Of a stretch of 14,081 nt of DNA, positions 6,511 to 13,307 are shown piece after piece. The notes beneath the pieces are model-generated. The model was not told the origin of the DNA, did no database searches, and worked only from the letters and a program-made list of their open reading frames with translations. Source of the stretch: Chitinophagales bacterium (GTDB taxonomy: Bacteria; Bacteroidota; Bacteroidia; Chitinophagales; UBA2359); contig JAHDDA010000027.1 of the NCBI GenBank assembly GCA_020629595.1, positions 1 to 14,081 of the forward strand, in the 5' to 3' direction. How positions within the stretch are numbered: the first letter of the stretch is position 1; every line of letters starts with the position of its first letter. The position numbers and the translations under genes are program-made.

Positions 6511-9018
6511 ATGGCAACTTCAACCCGAAAAAGAAACACAAAATCACGTTCTAGTACTCCTAAAACTAGAAAAGTACGCAAAAGAAGAACAAAACGAAAA
6601 GTAAACCCTAATTTAATTAAAGTTGGGGGAATTGTGTTATGCACAGTTGCTATAATCATTCTACTATCTATGATTTCCTATTTTTTTACTTGGCAAGATG
6701 ACTACGATGTAGCCTCGCTTAGTTTTTCTGAAATCTTTGCAGGACAACACGACTCTAAAAACTGGTTAGGGACTTATGGTGCATATATTGGTTATATTTT
6801 AGTGTATCGTTTGTTTGGTATTGCTTCTATTTTTATAGCATTGTATATTGGTTTTTGTGGCATTGATTTATTATCAATAAAACACAACTACAACCTAAAA
6901 GAATGGGGAATTAACACATTAGTTGCCACAATCTTTTCATCTATTGTTTTAGGGTTTTTCTTTCATAATTCTGTAAACCCTTGGGCGGGTGTTTTTGGTG
7001 TTGGTATAAATATTTGGCTATTTAGTGCTGTTGGACAAATTGGAACTTTTCTTATTTTAGCTACTTTGGTAACTGCTTTAATTGTTGTGTATTTTAATTT
7101 AAGTATCGATCCTATAATTTCATTTTTTAAAGATTTTAAATTCCCAGAATTAAGTTTCCTTAGTTTACCTACACTATCTTTTTCATCATCGGCTTCGGCA
7201 AGTTCTAAAAAAACTAGTAGTTCTTCAAGTAGAAAAAGAAAAAAACCATCTGATGTAATGCAAGAAAATGCCTATGAGATAAAGCATTTAGAATACGCAG
7301 AAGAAGAAGCTGAACAGGCAGAAAATGAAATTGATATAGAAATAGGTGGTTATGGCGAAGAAGAATTGCCACTGCCTGCCAAAGATCCCAATTTTGATCC
7401 TACCGCCGACCTTGAGGTAGAAGTGCTTGATACTCCAAAAGAGTTAAGCACACCAACAGCTCGTGAAGATAGATTACAAATTCAAGAAAATGATGAATTA
7501 CCAGTAGCCGTTGGCGATTATGACCCTACTTTAGATTTGGCAAATTACAAATTTCCAAGCATAGATTTCTTAGAATCTTACGGTTCTGACAAAAGAGGTT
7601 TAAACAAGCAAGAATTACAAGAAAACACCAAACAAATTATTGAAACACTTAAAAATTTTGGTATTGAAATAACTAAAATTTCGGCTAAATTTGGACCAAC
7701 AATTACCTTGTTTGAATTAGTCCCAGCCCCAGGTGTTCGTATTTCAAGAATAAGAAATTTAGAAGATGATATTGCCCTAAGTTTAGCAGCTTTAGGTATT
7801 AGAATTATTGCTCCAATACCAGGCAAGGGCACAATTGGTATTGAAGTGCCTAACCGAACAAAGGAAATAGTTTCTTTACGTTCTATAATTAATACTGAAG
7901 CCTTTCAGGATTCAAATATGGAATTACCCATAGCATTAGGTACTAGTATTAGTATGGGAAATTATATTGCCGATTTAACTAAAATGCCTCACTTATTAAT
8001 GGCGGGTGCAACAGGGCAAGGAAAATCGGTAGGAATTAATACCATATTAATTTCATTATTATACGCTAAACATCCTTCGGAATTAAAATTTGTTTTAATA
8101 GACCCCAAAAAAGTAGAACTTTCTATTTATAACAAAATTGAAAAACACTTTTTAGCCAAATTACCCAGCGAAGACGATTCTATAATAACAGATACTTCAA
8201 AATCAATTCACACGCTAAATGCACTTTGTATTGAAATGGATAACCGTTATGATTTATTGAAAGATGCACACGTTAGAAATATTAGAGAATACAATGCAAA
8301 ATTTAAAGCTCGTAGATTAAACCCAGAGAAAGGACACCGATTTTTACCTTATATAGTATTGGTAATTGATGAGTTTGCCGATTTGATAATGACAGCAGGC
8401 AAAGAAGTAGAAATTCCACTAACCCGTTTAGCTCAGTTAGCTCGTGCAGTTGGTGTTCACTTAATCATTTCAACCCAACGCCCTACGGTAAATATTATTA
8501 CTGGTACAATTAAAGCAAATTTCCCAGTACGAATAGCCTTTAGGGTAATGTCGAAAATAGATTCTAAAACCATAATTGACAAAAGTGGAGCAGACCAATT
8601 AATTGGTAGAGGTGATATGTTATTGGTTACAGGTGCAGATACTTTCCGTTTACAATGTGCTTTTGTTGATACGCCAGAAGTAGAAAAAATAACCGATTTT
8701 ATAGGCGGACAACAAGGTTATGCTTCGGCATTTGAATTACCAGAAGTTGCTGGTGAAGAAGGTGGTGCAATAAGCCTTAAAATGATGGAAAAAGATGCCC
8801 TTTTTGAAGATGCTGCCCACTTAATTGTAAGTACACAACAAGGCTCAACCTCACAAATTCAACGCAAAATGAAATTAGGCTATAACAGAGCTGGGCGAAT
8901 TATGGATCAATTAGAAGCTGCAGGCATCGTAGGACCTTCTGCTGGTAGTAAACCACGAGAAGTTTTAATACTAGATATAATGTCTTTAGAAAATTTATTA
9001 AAACAAATCAGAAATTAA
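6511..9018 (+). CDS. ftsK: DNA translocase FtsK
   Basis: Septum-located ATP-driven DNA pump of 835 aa that clears and aligns chromosome ends before division. Residues 1-35 are strongly basic (Arg/Lys-rich). Hydrophobic membrane segments follow at about 36-60, 80-121, 131-152 and 160-196. A low-complexity Ser/Lys then acidic linker runs from about 220 to 345. The motor domain starts near 360: Walker A GATGQGKS is at 499-506, Walker B VLVIDE at 616-621, and the following LARAVGVHLIISTQRP is characteristic of FtsK/SpoIIIE. The C-terminal winged-helix gamma domain (about 768-835) contains STSQIQRKMKLGYNRA. The linker is short compared with E. coli FtsK, as is usual in this phylum. The gene heads the ftsK-lolA-yjbQ run. 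The ATG at 6511 is the natural start, preceded by AAAGGA at 6492-6497. Confidence 0.97.
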   Translation: MATSTRKRNTKSRSSTPKTRKVRKRRTKRKVNPNLIKVGGIVLCTVAIIILLSMISYFFTWQDDYDVASLSFSEIFAGQHDSKNWLGTYGAYIGYILVYRLFGIASIFIALYIGFCGIDLLSIKHNYNLKEWGINTLVATIFSSIVLGFFFHNSVNPWAGVFGVGINIWLFSAVGQIGTFLILATLVTALIVVYFNLSIDPIISFFKDFKFPELSFLSLPTLSFSSSASASSKKTSSSSSRKRKKPSDVMQENAYEIKHLEYAEEEAEQAENEIDIEIGGYGEEELPLPAKDPNFDPTADLEVEVLDTPKELSTPTAREDRLQIQENDELPVAVGDYDPTLDLANYKFPSIDFLESYGSDKRGLNKQELQENTKQIIETLKNFGIEITKISAKFGPTITLFELVPAPGVRISRIRNLEDDIALSLAALGIRIIAPIPGKGTIGIEVPNRTKEIVSLRSIINTEAFQDSNMELPIALGTSISMGNYIADLTKMPHLLMAGATGQGKSVGINTILISLLYAKHPSELKFVLIDPKKVELSIYNKIEKHFLAKLPSEDDSIITDTSKSIHTLNALCIEMDNRYDLLKDAHVRNIREYNAKFKARRLNPEKGHRFLPYIVLVIDEFADLIMTAGKEVEIPLTRLAQLARAVGVHLIISTQRPTVNIITGTIKANFPVRIAFRVMSKIDSKTIIDKSGADQLIGRGDMLLVTGADTFRLQCAFVDTPEVEKITDFIGGQQGYASAFELPEVAGEEGGAISLKMMEKDALFEDAAHLIVSTQQGSTSQIQRKMKLGYNRAGRIMDQLEAAGIVGPSAGSKPREVLILDIMSLENLLKQIRN

Positions 9019-9021
9019 ACC

Positions 9022-9029
9022 GAACTTTG
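9022..9029 (+). promoter_or_regulatory. Weak candidate -7 element before lolA
   Basis: GAACTTTG differs from TAnnTTTG at one position and sits 16 bases before the first lolA ATG, in the 27-base ftsK-lolA gap. It could give lolA and the yjbQ-family gene a promoter of their own in addition to read-through from ftsK. No -33 partner is evident, so this is a low-confidence call. Confidence 0.15.
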
Positions 9030-9045
9030 TATTTTTAATCAAACA

Positions 9046-9735
9046 ATGCAATACAAAATAATAGAAATGCAATTATTCGTTAAAGTTTTTACCATTCTAT
9101 GCTTTTTTTCATTTTTAAACTTAAATGCTCAAAATAACCCTGAAGCTGAAGCCTTATTAAGTTCAGTTGCTGAAACCTATAAAAAACACGCTGGTTTCGA
9201 GGGTGTATTTACCATGAAAATTGAAAATAAAGAAGCCGATATATCTGAAAAACAAAATGGAACTTTTGCCGTAGCAGGCAATAAGTATAAAATATCTACT
9301 CCTTTGGTTGATAGAATTACCGACGGAGAAACTGTTTGGACTGTTTTTAAGGAAGACGAAGAAGTACAAGAAACTTATTTTGATGAGGAAGAAGAAGAAT
9401 TTACACCTTCAAGCATTTTTACCTTATACGAAAAAAACCTAACTTATCCTACAATTAAGGATACCTTAGTTTTTGACGTTGAAAAAGCAAAGGCTATTGA
9501 TATGTTCCCTAATTCATCAGATGAAACATACGATAAAATAAAGTTAATCATTCAAAGTACAAATGATGGTACAAATTATATTTCAATGGGAATTGTTTAT
9601 AGCAAAAATGGAACTATTGTTACCTATCACTTAAAAGAAACCAATGCTGTAGAAGCAGTAACTAAATTTGATAGATTTAAGTTTAGAGCAGAAGATTATC
9701 CAAACTTAGATTTAGATATTATAGATTTAAAATAA
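9046..9735 (+). CDS. lolA: Outer-membrane lipoprotein carrier protein LolA
   Basis: Periplasmic chaperone that carries lipoproteins from the inner to the outer membrane. The 229 aa product has a signal peptide ending near NLNAQ (residue 29), then the LolA fold: ALLSSVAETYKKH helix, a GVFTMKI strand, GTFAVAGNKYKISTP, and VWTVFKEDEEVQETYF, where LolA proteins place the 'W..Y' segment with the predicted hydrophobic cavity. The end, FRAEDYPNLDLDIIDLK, matches the family's final strand. An acidic run DEEEEEF at about 105-111 is unusual but not disruptive. A second in-frame ATG at 9067 would give a tighter signal peptide of 22 residues, and neither start has a clear ribosome-binding site, so the start is uncertain by seven codons. 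Position directly after ftsK is a recurrent arrangement in Bacteroidota. Confidence 0.88.
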   Translation: MQYKIIEMQLFVKVFTILCFFSFLNLNAQNNPEAEALLSSVAETYKKHAGFEGVFTMKIENKEADISEKQNGTFAVAGNKYKISTPLVDRITDGETVWTVFKEDEEVQETYFDEEEEEFTPSSIFTLYEKNLTYPTIKDTLVFDVEKAKAIDMFPNSSDETYDKIKLIIQSTNDGTNYISMGIVYSKNGTIVTYHLKETNAVEAVTKFDRFKFRAEDYPNLDLDIIDLK

Positions 9736-10146
9736 ATGGTTCATCAAATTGAAATTAAACTACCTCAGTACAATAGGGGTTTTCATATTATAACACACGA
9801 AATCTTAAATAAAATTGGAGTATTGCCTACAATGGGAATACTCCATTTGTTTATTAAACACACATCTGCAGCAATTACCATTAACGAAAATGCAGATCCA
9901 AGTGTTAGAGTTGATTTTGAAAACAGCTTTAACCACTTAATCAAAGAAAACGAAGCCTTTTACACGCACACCTACGAAGGCTCAGATGATATGCCAGCAC
10001 ACATAAAAGCTAGTTTAATTGGCAGTTCTGTTACCATTCCTATAACTAATAACAAACTAAATTTGGGAACTTGGCAAGGCATTTACCTTTGCGAATTTCG
10101 CAATTATGGTGGAAATCGAAAATTGGTAGCCACAATATATTCATAA
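9736..10146 (+). CDS. YjbQ family protein (UPF0047; secondary thiamine-phosphate synthase type)
   Basis: Small cytosolic protein of 136 aa in the YjbQ/UPF0047 family. Members have shown weak thiamine-phosphate synthase activity when overexpressed, but the physiological role is unsettled. Conserved stretches are KHTSAAITINENADP at 41-55, GSDDMPAHIKASLIGSS at 82-98, and the signature LGTWQGIYLCEFR at 110-122; His42, His89 and Glu120 are candidate active-site or metal residues. Length is normal and no domain is missing. Its ATG follows the lolA stop codon with no gap, so translation is probably coupled to lolA. A hairpin-forming repeat lies within the coding region at 9816-9845. Confidence 0.93.
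   Translation: MVHQIEIKLPQYNRGFHIITHEILNKIGVLPTMGILHLFIKHTSAAITINENADPSVRVDFENSFNHLIKENEAFYTHTYEGSDDMPAHIKASLIGSSVTIPITNNKLNLGTWQGIYLCEFRNYGGNRKLVATIYS
9816..9845. repeat. Inverted repeat inside the yjbQ-family gene
   Basis: TGGAGTATT at 9816-9824 pairs perfectly with AATACTCCA at 9837-9845. Two further C-G pairs form inside after one mismatch, leaving a small loop. The segment encodes part of a conserved strand (residues 27-37), so the symmetry may be an accident of codon choice. It lacks a T-run and is not a terminator. Confidence 0.4.
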
Positions 10147-10149
10147 TAT

Positions 10150-10165
10150 GTTAAAACGTATTAAC
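10150..10165. repeat. Near-perfect 16-base palindrome upstream of the DUF4476 gene
   Basis: GTTAAAACGTATTAAC is symmetrical at seven of its eight base pairs, with no loop. It begins four bases after the yjbQ-family stop codon and lies about 77 bases before the next start. Lacking a loop, it suits a dimeric DNA-binding protein better than a terminator. In AT-rich sequence a chance origin is possible. Confidence 0.3.
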
Positions 10166-10242
10166 ACAGCTCATTAATAATAAACCCACCACACTTTTTC
10201 AAGGTCTTAGGTTCTATATTTTTTAACTTAAAACTTTGAGCC

Positions 10243-11151
10243 ATGAAAAATGTATTTGTTTTAATATTAGGACTTTTTGTTGCATTTACTAACTATGCCA
10301 ATCCTTATTATAATGGCTACGGAAATGTAAATGTTAACGAAAATTTTTGTCCATCTTCATTAGAGTTGCATATTCCTAACCCTGCACCATTTAAAGTAAA
10401 GATAGATGGTAACATTTATAACGATTTATTTGATGGTTCGGTATTAAGAGATATTCCTGCAGGAAAAAGATACCTAAAAATAGTACAATTCCGAAATCCA
10501 AGAAATGGACACAATCATCATCACCATAATGGAAACAGAAGAAAAGTTATTCTATTTGAAGGATATATTAACTTCAACGAATGTCAGAAAGTAGTAGCTT
10601 TTATAACGCCAAATCATCAATTACATATTCGTGATGTTATAAATATGCGTCCACAAAATGGATATGATAACTTGGCTGTAATAAATATACCACCTAATCA
10701 ATACATTAACAATAATTACATAAACGCCGATAGTTTTTGTGGAAATTGTAATAATTATGGATGCAATGGAGCTTGTGGAACAGCTAATAATACACCGCTT
10801 CCACCACCAAGTTGCGAACCTAATGTGAACTACGGCAACAACAATTATTACAACGGACCAATGCCAATGCCTGAAGGAGCTTTTGCCAATTTTTTAAGAG
10901 CAATAGAAGAACGAACATTCGATTCGCAAAAACTTAATGTAGCAGAGTTAGGCATAGAACAAAACTACTTTACTACGGCACAAATTCGTAGAATAACCGA
11001 AACGTTTACCTACGACAACTCTAGACTAAAAGTAGCTAAAATGGCTTACACAAAAGTTGTTGATCCAGAAAATTACACTATAATTTTTGATGTATTCACT
11101 TTTGATAGTTCAGTTGAGAAACTTGTAGAATATATGCGAAAACAAAGCTAA
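10243..11151 (+). CDS. Secreted DUF4476 protein with His and Cys clusters
   Basis: Exported protein of 302 aa, function unknown. Residues 1-20 are a signal peptide (ends NYAN). Residues about 36-140 look like a beta-rich region with LRDIPAGKRYLKI, resembling the small PEGA-like or DUF4476-partner repeats that Bacteroidota use in surface proteins. It is interrupted by a loop with five histidines at 90-95. A Gly/Asn-rich linker at 158-205 holds Cys166, Cys169, Cys174, Cys178 and Cys191. The C-terminal part, about 208-302, is the DUF4476 domain, recognised by FANFLRAIEERTFDSQKL, the FTTAQIRRI segment and a final VEKLVEYM helix. No T9SS tail is present. It stands alone, with a strong terminator after it. 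Metal binding by the two clusters is an inference from composition. Confidence 0.85.
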   Translation: MKNVFVLILGLFVAFTNYANPYYNGYGNVNVNENFCPSSLELHIPNPAPFKVKIDGNIYNDLFDGSVLRDIPAGKRYLKIVQFRNPRNGHNHHHHNGNRRKVILFEGYINFNECQKVVAFITPNHQLHIRDVINMRPQNGYDNLAVINIPPNQYINNNYINADSFCGNCNNYGCNGACGTANNTPLPPPSCEPNVNYGNNNYYNGPMPMPEGAFANFLRAIEERTFDSQKLNVAELGIEQNYFTTAQIRRITETFTYDNSRLKVAKMAYTKVVDPENYTIIFDVFTFDSSVEKLVEYMRKQS

Positions 11152-11178
11152 AGTTTATGAAAATCTAAATTTTTATAA

Positions 11179-11216
11179 GCCCATCAAGTGTATTTAGAAG
11201 CTTGATGGGCATTTTT
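11179..11216 (+). terminator. Rho-independent terminator after the DUF4476 gene
   Basis: GCCCATCAAG at 11179-11188 pairs perfectly over ten bases with CTTGATGGGC at 11201-11210, around a 12-base loop, followed by ATTTTT. It lies 27 bases after the DUF4476 stop codon and is the clearest hairpin terminator in the window. It insulates the MerR-crt region from upstream transcription. Confidence 0.85.
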
Positions 11217-11229
11217 GGGTAAAAGCATA

Positions 11230-11237
11230 TATTTTTG
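11230..11237 (+). promoter_or_regulatory. Candidate -7 element for the MerR gene
   Basis: TATTTTTG is an exact TAnnTTTG match, situated between the terminator and the MerR start (leader of about 72 bases). No -33 TTG stands at normal spacing; the nearest upstream TTG is only 12 bases away. Exact short matches are frequent in AT-rich DNA, so support is weak. Confidence 0.22.
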
Positions 11238-11316
11238 TATATTGGCAGTATCGTAAAACTTACTTAAAACTTTTTGGCTATTAACCCATTAAATTTAGCA
11301 AACTTTAAAACTACTA

Positions 11317-11688
11317 ATGCCCTATAAAGAACGACAAATAAAAAAATTGTATTACTCAATTGGTGAGGTATCTAAAATGTTAGATATCAAGGCTTCTACA
11401 ATTCGTTCTTGGGAAAAAGATTATAAAAACATAAAGCCAAGAAAAAATAGAAAAGGTGATAGAATGTTTACCGAAAAAGATATTTACCATTTAAAAGTGG
11501 TAAAAAAATTAGTTGACGGAGACGATTCACAAACTAAAAAAGAGGTAAATAGCCAAATTAAAGAAAATAAAACACAAATTGATAACACTTTTTCTGCCAT
11601 TCAACGCCTTGAAAAGCTAAAATTTGAGATGCTTAAACTCAAAGAACAACTATTGTTAGAAAAGAAAAGCAACACTAAAACTTCTTGA
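11317..11688 (+). CDS. Short MerR family transcriptional regulator
   Basis: DNA-binding regulator of 123 aa. The MerR winged helix occupies about 12-68: YYSIGEVSKMLDIKASTIRSWEK carries the helix-turn-helix and is followed by the wing with RKNRKGDRMFTEKDI. Residues about 78-118 are a Lys/Glu/Leu-rich helix suited to a dimerising coiled coil. There is no effector domain: no cobalamin-binding domain like that of the light-dependent CarH/LitR regulators of carotenoid genes, and no metal-binding cysteine loop. This short form is widespread in Bacteroidota. It lies about 137 bases before crtI on the same strand, so control of carotenoid genes is conceivable but is inferred from proximity alone. Confidence 0.88.
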   Translation: MPYKERQIKKLYYSIGEVSKMLDIKASTIRSWEKDYKNIKPRKNRKGDRMFTEKDIYHLKVVKKLVDGDDSQTKKEVNSQIKENKTQIDNTFSAIQRLEKLKFEMLKLKEQLLLEKKSNTKTS

Positions 11689-11825
11689 ACTTCAACTAAT
11701 TAATAAATAATTTTCATTTCTACTAAACCAAATTAAAACTTTCGTTGTTAGCACAACATCAATTTAATGATTATACGAAAACAGTCTTTGTTTCGCAATA
11801 ATTTTTGATGTATAAAATTTTCGAT

Positions 11826-13307
11826 ATGAAAGAAAAAGTGCTAATAATTGGAGCTGGATTAGGGGCGTTGGCTACGGCATTGCGCTTGGTAACTCGTGGC
11901 TACGAAGTAGAAATAGTTGAAAAACATCACCAAGCAGGTGGGCGTTTAAATCAAATTAAAAAAGATGGATTTACCTTCGATACAGGACCTTCTTTTTTTA
12001 GTATGAGCTATGAATTTGATGAGCTTTTTAAAGATTGTGGAATGAAAAACCCACTTCAAATGAATGAGCTTAATCCTGTTTATTCAGTTTACTTTTCAAA
12101 TAGAGAAAAGCCATTTTTTATTTATAAAGAATTGGAAAAATTAGCACAAGAATTTAATGGAGTTGAAGAAGATTTCGTAAAAAAAGCCAAAGGTTATTTA
12201 GCACAAGCCAAAGCACTTTTTCACGATACCGAAAATGTAATTGTAAAACGTAATTACAATAATCTGTTGCAGTATGGTTCAAGTTTATTGAAAGTTCCAC
12301 TTAAACACTCGCCTTTACTTTTTCGTTCAATGTGGCAAGAGTTAGAACGCCATTTCGATAGTGAAGAAGTAAAAATTATTTTTTCATTAGTGGCATTTTT
12401 CTTGGGTGCAACCCCATTTGATACGCCTGCTGTTTACAGCCTTTTAAACTATACCGAATTAGAACACGATGGCTATTGGAATATAAAAGGAGGAATGTAT
12501 AATATTACCAAAACCTTAGTTGACCTATTGGAAGAACGTGGCGTAAAGTTTCATTATAATACCGAAATAGTTTCGACAAAAATGGCTGGCAAAGAACTAT
12601 TAGGTTTTGAAGATAAAAACGGTAAACATTGGAAAGCCGATAGATATGTAGTAAATGCCGATGCAGCCGCTTTTAGAGGTAAAATGTTGGGTAGAAAAAA
12701 ATTCACCGAAGCCAAATTAGATAAAATGGAATGGACTTTAGCACCATTTACCATTTATTTGGGTGTGAAAGGAAAAGTAGAAAACCTACACCACCACAAT
12801 TACTTTTTAGGCGATAATTTTAAAAGCTATGCCGATAAAATATTTAAAATGTCGGTAAATCCCGAAAAGCCTTATTACTATGTAAATGTAAGTTCAAAAT
12901 CGAACCCAGATTGTGCACCCGAAGGTTGCGAAAACCTATTTATACTTTGCCCTGTACCAGATTTACGCTACAAAAACCAATGGAAAGATAAAGAGGCATT
13001 AGCAGAAACTATACTGAAAGATATGAGTGAGCGTGTTGGTTTTGACCTTATTGGCAACCGAGTTACACAAACCATTTTAGACCCTGTTGATTGGGAAGGA
13101 ATGTTTAACCTTTACAGAGGAAGTGGTTTAGGTTTAGCTCATGGATTAAACCAAGTGGCAGCACTACGCCCTAAAAACAAAGATGAAGAATTTGACAATT
13201 TGTACTACGTTGGTGCTTCTACCACACCTGGTACAGGGTTGCCAATAGTTGTAATTAGTTCAAAATTAGTAACCGAAAGAATTGAAGCCGATGTTCCAGT
13301 TGTATAA
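11826..13307 (+). CDS. crtI: CrtI-family carotenoid desaturase, probably phytoene desaturase
   Basis: FAD-dependent, membrane-associated desaturase of 493 aa that adds double bonds to phytoene on the way to lycopene. The N-terminal dinucleotide-binding motif IIGAGLGALA at 7-16 leads to VEIVEKHHQAGGR, as in CrtI; the third glycine of GxGxxG is alanine. DTGPSFFSM follows in the substrate region. The carotenoid desaturase signature near the C-terminus, VGASTTPGTGLP (462-473), is intact, though the usual SG that ends it is SS. The overlapping crtB supports the phytoene step. A hydroxycarotenoid 3,4-desaturase (CrtD) is the main alternative, since these paralogues are alike. I chose the ATG at 11826 because the FAD motif then begins a few residues in; an ATG at 11808 and a TTG at 11805 are in frame but add residues with no family match. 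Confidence 0.85.
   Translation: MKEKVLIIGAGLGALATALRLVTRGYEVEIVEKHHQAGGRLNQIKKDGFTFDTGPSFFSMSYEFDELFKDCGMKNPLQMNELNPVYSVYFSNREKPFFIYKELEKLAQEFNGVEEDFVKKAKGYLAQAKALFHDTENVIVKRNYNNLLQYGSSLLKVPLKHSPLLFRSMWQELERHFDSEEVKIIFSLVAFFLGATPFDTPAVYSLLNYTELEHDGYWNIKGGMYNITKTLVDLLEERGVKFHYNTEIVSTKMAGKELLGFEDKNGKHWKADRYVVNADAAAFRGKMLGRKKFTEAKLDKMEWTLAPFTIYLGVKGKVENLHHHNYFLGDNFKSYADKIFKMSVNPEKPYYYVNVSSKSNPDCAPEGCENLFILCPVPDLRYKNQWKDKEALAETILKDMSERVGFDLIGNRVTQTILDPVDWEGMFNLYRGSGLGLAHGLNQVAALRPKNKDEEFDNLYYVGASTTPGTGLPIVVISSKLVTERIEADVPVV

Noticed and set aside
7578..7832. Minus-strand open frame inside ftsK
   Set aside because: Antisense to the conserved start of the motor domain, with no independent support.
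9163..9369. Minus-strand open frame inside lolA
   Set aside because: Antisense to a well-supported gene. Its Phe/Ile-rich translation is typical of such shadows.
10231..10238. AAACTTTG just before the DUF4476 start as a -7 promoter element
   Set aside because: It is only four bases from the ATG, so the transcript would begin inside the gene.
12554..12754. Minus-strand open frame inside crtI
   Set aside because: Antisense to a gene with clear family motifs on both sides.
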